Origin: WLJO01 sp945889085
Lineage (GTDB): Bacteria > Actinomycetota > Acidimicrobiia > Acidimicrobiales > Ilumatobacteraceae
Length of the DNA stretch: 64,000 nt
Direction of reading: 5' to 3'
NCBI GenBank assembly: GCA_945889085.1
Contig: CAMDBM010000010.1
Span: 1 to 64,000, forward strand
In this document: positions 48,916 through 59,100 of the stretch, piece after piece
How positions within the stretch are numbered: the stretch's first letter is position 1
Layout of the letters: every line of letters starts with the position of its first letter
The notes under the pieces: generated by a model
Seen by the model: only the letters and a program-made list of their open reading frames with translations
What the model was told of the DNA's origin: nothing
Databases searched by the model: none
Position numbers and translations under genes: made by a program

Positions 48916-49518
48916 ATGAGCACCACCACCGACACGAGTGACGCCACCACGATCGCCGCCTGCCCGACATGCCGCCAGCTCCGCAAATCCGCCGCCCGGT
49001 ACAGCACGGACTACACCGTCACCCCCTCCGTGGGCGGAGGGTGGATGCAGTGGTCCGGCGCACTGCTGCGCCTCCTGCAGCGCACCGGGAGCGAACCCAC
49101 CCGCGCCCTGCTGATCGAGCAGCCGTCGCGCACCGAGCGGTACGTCCAGATGCTGGTCGGTCACGATGTGGCGCACGTGGAAGCAAGCAGCAACGTGTAT
49201 CTCGAAGGACCGTCGCGCCTGTCCGGTGTGGAGGAGCGGCTGCTCACCCTGCTCGGATGGACCGCCCCGAAGGCCGACGGCGACGATCCCGACGATCTCC
49301 CCGCCAACTGGAGCCTGCCGATCGTGCGCGGCGACTGGGCCAATCTCGTGGAAACGATCACTGCCACCATCGTCGGCATCTTCGGGTTCAGCGAACAGTT
49401 GCCCGTCGAGATGCGGCTCTTCCTCGCGGACCACCCCTGTCGGGCCTGCTCCTGGGCAGACGTCGAGACCGATGACGCCGACGAGGTCGACGAAACCTTC
49501 GGCACCCTCGGGTTCTGA
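48916..49518 (+). CDS. TY-Chap-like domain protein
   Basis: A 200-residue protein. The central part (RYVQMLVGHDVAHVEASSNVYL, then LLTLLGWTAP, NWSLPI and TITATIVGIFGF) resembles the TY-Chap domain found in actinobacterial proteins. The ends carry CPTCRQL and CRACSW, which could form a small metal site. There is no signal peptide or membrane segment. The ATG at 48916 was chosen over a GTG at 48850 because the extra residues look unstructured. The chain is acidic at the C-terminus. Function unknown. Confidence 0.65.
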   Translation: MSTTTDTSDATTIAACPTCRQLRKSAARYSTDYTVTPSVGGGWMQWSGALLRLLQRTGSEPTRALLIEQPSRTERYVQMLVGHDVAHVEASSNVYLEGPSRLSGVEERLLTLLGWTAPKADGDDPDDLPANWSLPIVRGDWANLVETITATIVGIFGFSEQLPVEMRLFLADHPCRACSWADVETDDADEVDETFGTLGF

Positions 49519-49521
49519 GCG

Positions 49522-49537
49522 GAGCCGCTGTCGGCTC
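49522..49537. terminator. hairpin between convergent genes
   Basis: GAGCCG (49522-49527) pairs with CGGCTC (49532-49537) around CTGT, overlapping the stop codon of the FN3-type gene. Possible bidirectional terminator. Confidence 0.35.
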
Positions 49538-50621
49538 AGATGAGCGACAGTGTGATCACCATCGAATAGCTCGGGGCCGTTGCTGCAGCAGGAAGCATCA
49601 GCAGCAAACGGCCATCGATGACGGCTTCACCCAATCCAGCACCTGGGCGGGCACTGGCAAGCAGGTTTGCCGGTCCGCTCGCGAGGCCATCGCCTGACAC
49701 CAGCCCGCCGCCCGGCAGCACGACGGCGCCTGCCGTCACCGTCTGGTCGTAGAAGGTCTTGGGTCCGGTCGGCACGCGCGCCGAGTCGTTCGTGATCACC
49801 GGAGCCCAGCCGAGGTAGTTGCCGTCCCACCGACGCCCGTCGGATGCAAACACTGCGGTCACTGAGCCGGTTAGTGCCCATCCGGTGTCGTCGTTCCTCG
49901 TATCGATCACGGTGATCTGGCTCAGGCGACTCCATGCACTCACGAACCAACCGTTTGCGGACTCCTCAGTCGACGTAGCGACCGGCGCCAGCGAGTGAAA
50001 CAACGACCCACACCCGGCGTCAGTTGTTGCAGCGTTTGCGTTGTTGTCTGCCTCCACGGCCCCGAGCGAGCGGGGGAAGCCGGGCCAGTCTGCGCTGGCT
50101 CCACCGAACGCCGGCAGGGCTCCGTACACCCCACAACTGACCCGCATCAGCAGGATTCCCTCGGGTCGGGTTACCGAGTTGACCTGCGTGAGCACAGCCG
50201 GACTGTTGGGTACCACGACGACCTGAGACGTGGCGTGTGTTCCGTCCTGTCGTTCGACGGAGAAGGTGTACGCGAGACCCGGCGTGAGACCAGAGATTGT
50301 TGCCGACGGCGACGTCGTGGCGATCGGGGCAATCCCCGCATCGCTCACACGCACGAGGTAACGCTGCGAGGACGTCGTTGCGTCGGGGTCGTCCCATGTC
50401 AGCGCCACCGACCCAACACCAGGATCGCCGGTCAACGCGAAGGCGTTGCCCAGGCCGGAATCCGGGAGCGACTCGCCCCTTTCTGGCTGGGCACCAGAGG
50501 GCCGCAAATCGTGCTCTTCTCGTTCGCCCGCCAGCGCAGCGCCGGACACCGTGATCCCAGCGACAATCGTCAACGCAAGTGCCGATGCCGCGACGATCGA
50601 ACGTACCGAGCGATTGGCCAT
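49536..50621 (-). CDS. secreted protein with FN3 and WxL-like domains
   Basis: A 361-residue exported protein. The signal peptide (IVAASALALTIVAGITVSGAALA) ends near residue 33. A fibronectin type III domain (about 65-145; VGSVALTWDDPDATTSSQRY and ISGLTPGLAYTFSVER) is followed by a beta-rich region. The C-terminal part, with ITVIDTRNDDTGWALTGSV and GNYLGWAPVI, resembles WxL-type surface domains of Gram-positive bacteria. No sortase motif or lipobox is present. The ATG at 50621 was chosen at the signal peptide. A surface-binding role is likely; the ligand is unknown. Confidence 0.72.
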   Translation of the reverse strand: MANRSVRSIVAASALALTIVAGITVSGAALAGEREEHDLRPSGAQPERGESLPDSGLGNAFALTGDPGVGSVALTWDDPDATTSSQRYLVRVSDAGIAPIATTSPSATISGLTPGLAYTFSVERQDGTHATSQVVVVPNSPAVLTQVNSVTRPEGILLMRVSCGVYGALPAFGGASADWPGFPRSLGAVEADNNANAATTDAGCGSLFHSLAPVATSTEESANGWFVSAWSRLSQITVIDTRNDDTGWALTGSVTAVFASDGRRWDGNYLGWAPVITNDSARVPTGPKTFYDQTVTAGAVVLPGGGLVSGDGLASGPANLLASARPGAGLGEAVIDGRLLLMLPAAATAPSYSMVITLSLI

Positions 50622-50705
50622 CGTGCTGTACCCCCAGACACTGTCCGTCCACCGACGCATCGCCTGCCCCCACGCCGGTACACACTTCGCAAAATCGAGA
50701 ACCGA

Positions 50706-50711
50706 AGTATA
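50706..50711 (-). promoter_or_regulatory. -10-like box TATACT before the FN3 protein gene
   Basis: TATACT on the minus strand lies 85 bases before the ATG at 50621, in an unusually AT-rich stretch. This gene would have a leader of about 75-80 bases, unlike the leaderless genes nearby. The rest of the 194-base gap (50622-50815) holds three GTTC-containing near-repeats and no ORF that I would support. Confidence 0.35.
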
Positions 50712-50815
50712 AGCATCCGTTCATCTTGCGTTCGTCCAGTTTACCTAACGTTCATTTAGGAGCGAGAGGGGCCAACCCGATCACACACGTATCGCACCAT
50801 TGCGTTCAAGGGGAT

Positions 50816-51334
50816 ATGGCGCTCTTCTACGACCCCGGCAGGTTCATGCCCTCCCTCGATGAGGACTTCGAGCACACGTCGTGGTTCCGCACGTGGCCCA
50901 GTGGCCCGTACCACCTGCACGATGTGGAGCCGGGTGGCACGGTGTACCTCGTTCACGCCGGCGACGAGCAGCGCATCATGTGGGAAACCCGGGTGACGCG
51001 CATGGTTGCGGTGCCGTACGAGGCGCTCGAGGGCTTCGCCAACGAGGTGAACCGTCGCTGGGGCATCGACCTGATCTCGATCGACATGCAACCCGGGGGC
51101 TTCTGCATCGGCTGGATGGCCGAGCCGGTCGCCTTTTTGGATCGCGAGCCCCGAGCACTCACTCAGTCCGTGGAGCGTTCGCTCGCTCCGGGGGAGTCGC
51201 TCGACCTGAACGGTTGGCAGTTCGGTACCGACCTCTCCCGCGCGTTCCGGTACCGGTGGGGCCTGCCCGACACCGACCCGAGCGACCAGCATTTCTGCAC
51301 CGGTCAGTCACCGATCGGTTGGTTCGGGCTCTAG
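50816..51334 (+). CDS. hypothetical protein
   Basis: A 172-residue cytoplasmic-looking protein with many aromatic residues (FEHTSWFRTWPSGPYHLHDV; PGGFCIGWMAEPVAFLD; LNGWQFGTDLSRAF). No family is recognised, and there is no signal peptide or membrane segment. AAGGGG lies just before the ATG at 50816 and may be the ribosome-binding site. GC-rich third codon positions support that it is real. The SGNH-type gene follows after 36 bases. Confidence 0.6.
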   Translation: MALFYDPGRFMPSLDEDFEHTSWFRTWPSGPYHLHDVEPGGTVYLVHAGDEQRIMWETRVTRMVAVPYEALEGFANEVNRRWGIDLISIDMQPGGFCIGWMAEPVAFLDREPRALTQSVERSLAPGESLDLNGWQFGTDLSRAFRYRWGLPDTDPSDQHFCTGQSPIGWFGL

Positions 51335-51370
51335 GGACCCGAAGCCTCCGGTTGCTGCGATACTGCAGCG

Positions 51371-52171
51371 ATGTTCAGTCGCCGAACGCTGCTGCTCGGG
51401 ATTGCCGGCCTCTCGGCGACAGCCGTGTCCGGCGGTCTCGCACCTGCGGCGAACGCCCTCACCGCGAAGAGCGGGAGGCGCAAGAACATCCAACCGTGGC
51501 TGCTCACGGTCCGCCGCCCGCGGTTCCTCGTGACGGATCTCACGCAACGAGCCCACGGTTCGGTGTTGTTCCTCGGTGACTCAACGTCGGCAAAGCTCTG
51601 TCCTCGACTCGCCAAACGCCTCGAGTCATCCGGGGTGGGCCCCTTCTGTGTGGACATCAACCTCGGTCGGTTGATCGCGCGCAATCGCTCGTACAGTCCG
51701 TCGGCAATCACCTCGGTTCGCCAGGCCCGACAGGCGGGCTTCGACGCCCAGAGCTACGTGATCGCGCTCGGGTTCTCCGACATCGTGAACAACATGCAGG
51801 ACCCGAGATTCGCTAAGGATCCGGTGGCCACCGCCGTGGCGATCATCGAGCCATTGCTCACCGAGATCGGCGCCGACCGAACCGTTGGCATCCTCAATCT
51901 GCACGGGGCAACCAAGTTCACCGGTTCCCGGGCCCTGCTCTTCAACGAGGGGCTCGCTCAGGTTGCGGCCGCATGGCCGAACGTACGCGTGATCGACTGG
52001 GCAGGCGCAGCCAGATCGCACCGAGCGTGGCACATGCCCGACGGAATCCACTACCGCTGGCGCGGGATCCCTGCACGCCATCAGTTCATCGCAACCACGA
52101 TCCGAAACATCGCGCAGCAGCACGGCGCGAACCCTCCTGCACCCACGTCCCTGCCTGACACCCCTGCCTGA
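51371..52171 (+). CDS. exported SGNH/GDSL-type hydrolase
   Basis: A 266-residue protein. SRRTLLLGIAGLSATAVSGG is a signal peptide with an SRR motif (Tat-like but lacking the full consensus). Block I is FLGDSTS with the catalytic Ser, block III is probably LGFSDIVNN, and block V is DGIHYRW with Asp and His. It probably removes acyl groups from a cell-envelope glycan or lipid. The ATG at 51371 has GATACT exactly six bases upstream. The C-terminus is Pro-rich and probably disordered. Confidence 0.75.
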   Translation: MFSRRTLLLGIAGLSATAVSGGLAPAANALTAKSGRRKNIQPWLLTVRRPRFLVTDLTQRAHGSVLFLGDSTSAKLCPRLAKRLESSGVGPFCVDINLGRLIARNRSYSPSAITSVRQARQAGFDAQSYVIALGFSDIVNNMQDPRFAKDPVATAVAIIEPLLTEIGADRTVGILNLHGATKFTGSRALLFNEGLAQVAAAWPNVRVIDWAGAARSHRAWHMPDGIHYRWRGIPARHQFIATTIRNIAQQHGANPPAPTSLPDTPA

Positions 52172-52183
52172 TCTCCGAGGGGA

Positions 52184-52684
52184 TCAAGAGAGGCGGGCCA
52201 GCACCTCTGGGGGAAGGGCCAGACCGAACCACGACTGCCAGCGGTCGCCGAGCAGTTGCGGCGACGGCAGCGTGCCACCGGCCCGGTGCACGGCGTCGAG
52301 CGCGAACCAGGGCCACGGGGTGAACCGTCCCGACCCTGCAGGGAGGTCGAGCGGCCCGAGCCGGGCGGCCATCTCCTGAACGGCGTCGCCGAGCCGCGAA
52401 TGCTCCAGCGCCACCACCTCTGCGAGTTGGTCGAGGCCCTGCTGGAGACGGCGGGCAAGCAGTGACTGCCCCCCAAGTCGATCGACGAGCAATCGGCCGA
52501 AGGTGTCGTGGTACCACGCGAACCCGCCGATGCCGGCCTTGAAGCGGGCATAGACCTGAGGGTCCCCATCATCGAGTGTTGACCGGAGGTTCGCGAGTTT
52601 GTCCGCCGCTGTCGCGCCGTTGTCGGCGGCGTCACCGTTCACCAGGTGGCCGGCGACCACTTCACGATGCTGCAACCCCCACAT
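52184..52684 (-). CDS. hypothetical protein
   Basis: A 166-residue, mostly helical protein with no recognised family (VYARFKAGIGGFAWYHDTFG; RLQQGLDQLAEVVALEHSRL; SGRFTPWPWFALDAVHRAGG). There is no signal peptide or membrane segment. It begins 34 bases after the monooxygenase stop on the same strand and may share its transcript. The codon pattern is normal for the window. Confidence 0.55.
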   Translation of the reverse strand: MWGLQHREVVAGHLVNGDAADNGATAADKLANLRSTLDDGDPQVYARFKAGIGGFAWYHDTFGRLLVDRLGGQSLLARRLQQGLDQLAEVVALEHSRLGDAVQEMAARLGPLDLPAGSGRFTPWPWFALDAVHRAGGTLPSPQLLGDRWQSWFGLALPPEVLARLS

Positions 52685-52718
52685 GTCAGCGGGCTCGCCA
52701 CGGCCCTGCGCTCGCTCC

Positions 52719-54212
52719 TCAGCGCTGGCTGACGAGCAACCGCTGTACGTCTGCCTCGCTGAGGAATTGCATCACACCGTCGGTGACCGGTCCCCTGCCG
52801 ATCTGCTTGCGCTCGCGGGCGAAGTCCTGGCTGTTGATCCACGGCTCCCGGTCACCCTGCATCGGCATGAGGTGCATCACTCGCTGCATGTAGCCCGGCG
52901 AGAAGTCCTCGATGAACGGCCGTTGCCGCATGCCACGGTCCGCGGCGCGCAACCTCGGCGTTGCCTGCACGGCGTCGGCTGCACGCATGTGGTTGAGGAG
53001 GCGACAGACATACGAGCTGATGAGGTCGGCCCGCAGCGTCCACGAGGCGTTGATGTACCCGAATGTCGTGATGAGGTTCGGGACGTCGGAGTAGCCCATG
53101 CCGCGATACGTCCATCGCTTCGAGAAGTCCACGGTCTCGCCATCGACGGTGAAGTCCATCTCCCCCACCGTGACGAGATTGAGGCCGGTGGCGGTGACAA
53201 TCACATCGGCATCGACGTGCCCACCGGACGTGAGCCGGATGCCGGTCTCGTCGAAACTGTCGATGGTGTCGGTGACCACCGACGACCTGCCGGACTTGAT
53301 GCTGCGGAACAGATCGCCGTTGGGGAGCAGGCACATGCGCTGGTCCCACGGGTTGTACTCGGGCGTGAAGTGGGTCTTCACGTCGAAGTCCTCCCCGAGT
53401 GCCTTGCGAACCCCGCCGAGGAGGAGCTTCTTCACCTTCTCCGGCTGGGTGCGCGTGCGCTTGTAGAAGTACCCGCCGAGGATGACGTTCTTGCGCCTCG
53501 TGATCGCGTACGCCGCCCGTTCGGGGAGCACCTTGCGGAGCTTGTCGTTGATGATGTCGTGATCGGGGCGCGCCACGACGTACGTGGGCGTGCGCTGGAG
53601 CATCGTGACGTGTGCAGCCTTGCTCGCCATTGCCGGGACGATCGTCATCGCCGTGGCGCCGGAACCGATGACGACGACGTTCTTGCCGGCGTAGTCGAGG
53701 TCCTCGGGCCACGCCTGCGGGTGGACGATCCTTCCCGCAAAGCGATCGGCGCCCGGGAAGGCCGGCTCGTATCCGCCCTTGTACGAGTAGTAGCCCGAAC
53801 ACATCGCGAGGAAGTTGGCTGTGTACTGCACGCTCTCGCCGGTGTCCGCGAGCCGTGCCGTGAGGGTCCAGCGCGATGTGGTGCTGTCCCACTCGGCCCG
53901 CTCGACTCGGTGCCCGAACCGGATCTTGTCCTCCACGTGGTGCTCCGTCACCGTCTCGCGCAGGTAGTCCATGATCGATGGACCGTCCGCGATGGACTTC
54001 TCGTGCTTCCACGGCTTGAACCGGAAGCCGAGCGTGTGCATGTCGCTGTCCGAGCGGACCCCCGGATACCGGAAGAGATCCCATGTGCCGCCGATGTCGG
54101 ACCGGCCTTCCAGGACCGTGTAGGTGCGATCCGGGCACTCCTTCTGGAGGTGACAGGCCAGGGAGATTCCCGAGATCCCTGCACCCACGATCAACACGTC
54201 GCTATGCGTCAT
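52719..54212 (-). CDS. FAD-dependent monooxygenase (Baeyer-Villiger/EthA-like)
   Basis: A 497-residue flavoprotein. The FAD Rossmann motif GAGISGI is near residue 11, the Baeyer-Villiger fingerprint FAGRIVHPQAWP (FxGxxxHxxxWP) is near residue 158, and the NADPH motif GSGATAMT near residue 184. Length and sequence resemble mycobacterial EthA. It likely inserts oxygen next to a ketone or oxidises thioethers; the natural substrate is unknown. The ATG at 54212 has TACGAT exactly six bases before it, in the 16-base gap after recD. Confidence 0.9.
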   Translation of the reverse strand: MTHSDVLIVGAGISGISLACHLQKECPDRTYTVLEGRSDIGGTWDLFRYPGVRSDSDMHTLGFRFKPWKHEKSIADGPSIMDYLRETVTEHHVEDKIRFGHRVERAEWDSTTSRWTLTARLADTGESVQYTANFLAMCSGYYSYKGGYEPAFPGADRFAGRIVHPQAWPEDLDYAGKNVVVIGSGATAMTIVPAMASKAAHVTMLQRTPTYVVARPDHDIINDKLRKVLPERAAYAITRRKNVILGGYFYKRTRTQPEKVKKLLLGGVRKALGEDFDVKTHFTPEYNPWDQRMCLLPNGDLFRSIKSGRSSVVTDTIDSFDETGIRLTSGGHVDADVIVTATGLNLVTVGEMDFTVDGETVDFSKRWTYRGMGYSDVPNLITTFGYINASWTLRADLISSYVCRLLNHMRAADAVQATPRLRAADRGMRQRPFIEDFSPGYMQRVMHLMPMQGDREPWINSQDFARERKQIGRGPVTDGVMQFLSEADVQRLLVSQR

Positions 54213-54218
54213 GGCCGC

Positions 54219-54224
54219 ATCGTA
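54219..54224 (-). promoter_or_regulatory. -10-like box TACGAT of the monooxygenase gene
   Basis: TACGAT on the minus strand is six bases before the ATG at 54212 and lies between recD and this gene, so the monooxygenase can be transcribed independently of recCBD. Confidence 0.45.
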
Positions 54225-54228
54225 AGGC

Positions 54229-56196
54229 TCATCGGGCGAGAGATGCTGCGAGAGATGCTGCGAGACCGGTCATTCGCCGGGCCGGCGTGTTGATGCAGCC
54301 GCGCATCGCCGCCTCTGAGCCGACCACCGTGAGATGCCGCTTGGCTCGGGTGATAGCGGTGTACACGAGTTCCCGACCGATCAGGGGCGAGGACGCTGGC
54401 GGCAGGACGAGCACAACGCTGTCGTACTCGGAGCCCTGGCTCTTGTGAATCGTCATTGCGTACGCGGTGTCCACGTCCTCGAGTTCCACCGGATCCACGA
54501 GGCGGACACCCCACGGGGCGGTTGCATCGGCGAAAGCGGCCTGGGGGCGACCGTCCACGAGCACCACGACCCCGGTGTCACCGTTGGCGAGGCCGAGGCG
54601 GAAGTCGTTGCGGGTAATGAGTAACGGCCGACCCGGGTACCACACCGTGGGCGCACCCTTGGCCCCGTATGTCCACCGCTCGCCCCACTCGTTCCAGTGG
54701 GCCACACCGAACTCGCCGAGGCGGTGCGCACAGAGCACCCGTACGCCGGCAAGGGCGTCCAGAGCAGCGCTGGCGTCACCGGCGACTGCGGCATCCCGCG
54801 CGGCCTCGAGCGCCGGGGCCACGACCGACTTGATGACGGCGAGCGAGCCCTCCGACGACGGGTGCTCCGTGGGCGAGAACGTCAGTCCCTCCGTAGGGGG
54901 GCTACGGAGCAGGGCAAGGGCATCGTCAACCCGTTGCTCCCGCACGCTGTCGGCCAGCAGCGCGATTGGCGAGTCGTACTCGAAACGGTGACCGCGCTGT
55001 AGCCGCACAGCGTGGCCGGCGAGCGGAGACAGCGGGTCGTCGGCCGCGACCACGATGTCGCCGAGCGCAGCGCCTAGCTCCACACTCTCGAGCTGATCGG
55101 GATCCCCGATGAGCACCAGACGGGCAGTCGGCGGGACGGCCTCCACGAGGCGCGCAATGAGCGGGGTGGACACCATGGAGGTTTCGTCGATCAGCACGAT
55201 GTCGAACGGGATCGGGTTGGTCGCATGGTGTGCGAACCGCTGTCGGCGGGTCGGGAGCGGGCCGAGCAGGCGATGGATCGTAGAGGGCTCGAGCGCGATC
55301 AGGGCTCCCTTCACCGAGTCCGTCAGACGATCCGAAACAGGTACGGCGAGGCGCTCCTCCTCGCTCTCCACCCGGGCGACGGCCGCCCGAATGGTTTCGG
55401 TGAGGCGAGCGGCCGCTTTTCCGGTGGGTGCAGCGAGCGCAATCCGCAACTGCTCACCACGGTCCTCGGCATCGGACATCATCGCCATGAGCAGACGGGC
55501 AACGGAGTACGTCTTACCGGTGCCCGGGCCGCCCACAACCAGCGCAAGGTTCCGGCGGAACACGAGATCAGCCGCCAGGCGCTGCTGATTGACCGACCCA
55601 TCGGGCTCGCTCGCGGGGAGCAACCGCTCCAGCAAGCGCGCCGCGCGATCGCCCAGCGTGGCGGGAACCGACAGGACGTCGGTGCCGGCGCGAGCACGCA
55701 GCGAGGCCGCAACTGTGCACTCGTCCACCCAGTGCCGCTGCAGGTACAGGCGACGGCCGCAGAGCACGAGCGGGGCGCTGTCGAGCACCGGTTCGGTGTC
55801 GGCGTTCCCCACCACACGGACGAGACCCCGCTCCGCGGCTGCCCGCAGGGACGCGAGCCAGCGGTCCGTGTTCGGCCACACGAGCGCGGGCTCGCCGTCG
55901 AGATACTGGCGGGTGGGTCGTTCACGCTCCACGGCAAGCGCGAGGTGATCGAGGTCCGCGCAGGCGTGACCGTGCAGCGCGGCCCAACAGGCCATGGCCA
56001 CACCGAGGATGACGGGTTCGTCGTCGGTGGCGTGCAGCAATCCGCACCGGGCCACCCACGCCGCGAGGTGCACCTCAGCAGCACCGAGCACCCCGGCGTC
56101 CACCAGACGGGCAAGGCACGCAACCTCGTCGGGGACAAGCACGCTGACGAGACCGCCGTTGTTGCGGGCCGATTCGATGGTGATGCCCTCGTTCAT
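54229..56196 (-). CDS. recD: exodeoxyribonuclease V alpha subunit RecD
   Basis: A 655-residue SF1B helicase. The helical N-terminal region that contacts RecC is followed by Walker A VVGGPGTGKTYSVARLL near residue 225, motif II FDIVLIDETSMVSTPLI, LIGDPDQLESVE, and C-terminal motifs YAMTIHKSQGSEYDSVVLVLP and YTAITRAKRHL. It is the 5'-3' motor of RecBCD. The start overlaps the recB stop by ATGA. The C-terminus ends LAASLAASLAR, from a 12-bp tandem duplication at about 54238-54261. Confidence 0.93.
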   Translation of the reverse strand: MNEGITIESARNNGGLVSVLVPDEVACLARLVDAGVLGAAEVHLAAWVARCGLLHATDDEPVILGVAMACWAALHGHACADLDHLALAVERERPTRQYLDGEPALVWPNTDRWLASLRAAAERGLVRVVGNADTEPVLDSAPLVLCGRRLYLQRHWVDECTVAASLRARAGTDVLSVPATLGDRAARLLERLLPASEPDGSVNQQRLAADLVFRRNLALVVGGPGTGKTYSVARLLMAMMSDAEDRGEQLRIALAAPTGKAAARLTETIRAAVARVESEEERLAVPVSDRLTDSVKGALIALEPSTIHRLLGPLPTRRQRFAHHATNPIPFDIVLIDETSMVSTPLIARLVEAVPPTARLVLIGDPDQLESVELGAALGDIVVAADDPLSPLAGHAVRLQRGHRFEYDSPIALLADSVREQRVDDALALLRSPPTEGLTFSPTEHPSSEGSLAVIKSVVAPALEAARDAAVAGDASAALDALAGVRVLCAHRLGEFGVAHWNEWGERWTYGAKGAPTVWYPGRPLLITRNDFRLGLANGDTGVVVLVDGRPQAAFADATAPWGVRLVDPVELEDVDTAYAMTIHKSQGSEYDSVVLVLPPASSPLIGRELVYTAITRAKRHLTVVGSEAAMRGCINTPARRMTGLAASLAASLAR

Positions 56197-59100
56197 GCGG
56201 CCCTCCCGGTGGCGAACAGTTCCTCGAGCGCAAGCACAGCGGCCGCCGGCGGCCGCCAGGAGAACACGCCGTACGGCACGCCGTCGTGCGTGGGGGTTCC
56301 TGCACCCACCATGCCACGCACGAACAGGTACGCGATACCGCCGAGGTGTTTGCTGGGCTCGTAGCCGGGCAGTCGCCAGCGGAGGTACCGGTGCAGCGCA
56401 ACGCTGTACAGCAGCGCCTGCAGCGGGTAATCGCTGTGCTCCATCGCAGGCACCAACAGGCTTGGGTGGTACGACGCAAGCGGGTCCGCTGCACCGCGGG
56501 CGTGCAGGCGGTTGGTTTTGTAGTCCACGACGAGGTAGCGATAGCCGCCCCCCGCAGCGGGAACGCGCAGTACGGCGTCAATGGATCCCTGCAGGAATCC
56601 CGCAAGGTCGACCGTGAAGCGTCCGGCGGCGAGCTCGGCCGCATAGGGCCGCATCGCATCGGCAGCGTCCAGTGTGGCGAGGAGCACCCGCCCGATGTCT
56701 GCAGACGCGATCGGCCCGGCGCCCGAAGCGAGCGGGAGGTCGAACTCGAGCTCGGCGAGCCGGTCCGTGGTGTCGATGTCGGCGAGCCGCAGCCCGTCGG
56801 CAAGCGGCCCGAGCGGGGTGTTGGCAGCCAGCACAAGGCCGCGCGCAAGGACACCGGCGTCCACCGGAACACGGTTGCGGCGCAGGGCTGCCTCAACCAC
56901 CTCGAGCAGTTCGGCGTCGAGGTCGGCGCTGGTCGGGTTGAACTTCTCGAGCACCTCGTGCACGAGCGTGCCGAATGCCGTGCCCGCAGCAACGTCGGCG
57001 AGCGGTACCGCCGGACCGGAAAGCGGGATGCGCCGCGGCGCTGCCACATCGTCCACATTCCCCGGTTCGTCGAAGCCACCGGCAACCGGTGCGGCGGGCG
57101 ACGACGACATCGGTGAATACGGCTCGTCCCGGGTACGGCTGATACCGGTGAAGGACCAGCGGCGCCAGGCCGGATTGGCCGCGCTGCGCCCACCCGCATC
57201 TGCGATCGCGAGCGATACCGGTGTGGTTGCCGCCGCCGGTCCGCCCCAGCGGCTGACCGCGGTGCGGGCGGGCACCGTGGACACGTCGATGAGCCCGGGG
57301 ACGCGACCCGACAGTGCAGCGAGCTTCTCGGCGACCTCGTCGTCGGTTGGCTCGAACGATGGGATCCTCAGGGCACTCTTGGTCACAGCCGAGTCCACGT
57401 CGGTGGGCGGTGTGTTGAGCGGAACGCCGTACTCGTCGCGATCGAACAGCACGATGGTGAGTGCGCTCTTGGGTGCATCCTTGCCCGGGGCCCACCAGAC
57501 AACGGTGCGGTGCTCGCCCCGTGTCAGCCCGACGTACAGGAGGCGCAACTGGTCCGCCCGGCGCTCGATGTTGGAGCGGTGCTCCCGACCCTTGTCGGAC
57601 TCGGGGATGCCGTCTCCGGCCCATCCCTGCTTGGTGGCAACGTCGATGACGCGACCTTCGGCGCCGTTGTAAATGAGCGGCCCCTTGTTGCTCGGCATGC
57701 TCCACGAGAACGGGATGAGCACGATGGGGTACTGGAGCCCCTTGCAGGCGTGCAGGGTGGTGACCTGTACGGCCTCGGCATCGGAGTCGATGCGACGCAT
57801 CTGCGGGCCGAGGTCGTCGGAGCCGTCGGACTCGTCCACGAGCCGCTCGAGACTGCGGCGGACTGCCGCGGCAGAGTGACCGGTACCCGGCAGTTCGGAC
57901 GCGAGGACCTCGGCAATGTGATCGAGGTCCGTGAGCTCCCGCTCGCCGGTGAGGTCCGCAAGCAGGTGCTCCACCAGGCCGCTCTCGGCACGCACGTGGT
58001 CGTACCAGGTGAGAACCGAACGATCCGCGAGGAGGTCCGCCCAGCGAGCGCACAGTTGCTGCAGCGCGGCAACGCTCGCTGTGGATCCGGGGGAGTCGGG
58101 ATCCAACGATGCGGGTGCCTCGTGGAGGAACACACCGAGCCCGGCGGCGCGCACCAGGGGCGCATACGCCGGGCGCTCGAGCGCAGCGAGGAGCACGCGC
58201 CACTGCTGCGCGGCGGCGGTTGCGAACACGCTGCCGGTCCGCGTGCGGACGACGGGAACCCCAGCCCGGTTGAGCACGCCCACGACCTGCTCGGCGTTGG
58301 CGTGCGACGGCACGAGTACCGCAATGTCACCCGGGGTGACCCGCCGGGCCGAAGCGCCCTCGCCATAGTGCTCGTTCTCGAGGAGTTCGACCACCGTGCG
58401 GGCGAGGTCACCGAGGATCGCGCGGCGCGCCCTCGGCGACGAGACCTTGGAACCCAGCGTGACGTACTCCGCCGGCCGTGACTTCGTGGCCGGCTTCTCG
58501 ATGCGCTCCCATGTGGGCGGCTTGTTACCGAGCAGCTCGGCGAGGCGAGGCACCCAGCGGATCTGCAGCGGCGCGCCGCCCGGAAGGGCCCGCACGGGTG
58601 CGGTTTCCGGTGTGCGCACCGGCGTCACCGCAATGCGCGGGTCCCCGAGGTGTACGCCACCGATGAGGCCGAGCGTCGCCTCGACCAACTCGCGATCACT
58701 GCGGAAGTTGGTGAGCAGTTCCTTCTTGTCCACACCGCTCGTGGCCCGCAGGTACGCGTGCACGTCTGCCCCGCGGAAGCGATAGATCGCCTGCTTCGGG
58801 TCCCCGACCGTGATGACCACCCGATCATCGCCGAACGCCCGGTCGAAGATCTGCCACTGAACGGGATCCGTGTCCTGGAACTCGTCCACCAGCACGAGCC
58901 GGTAACGGCTCTGGAGCATGCGGCGGGCCTCCTCGCCATTGGCTTCATCCGTGACGGCATCCCGCAACTGGGTGACCAGGTCGTCGTAGCCGAGTTCGTG
59001 GCGGTCCGAGCGGCGTTGCCGCACGCGCTTCACCGCTTCGTCCACCACGGCTGCCCAGTCCGCAAGCCGTTCGATCGTGTCCTGTTTCGCTGGCACGATC

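Noticed and set aside
54238..54261. 12-bp tandem duplication at the end of recD
   Set aside because: It is in frame, adds only four residues (LAAS repeated) to the C-terminus and needs no special explanation.
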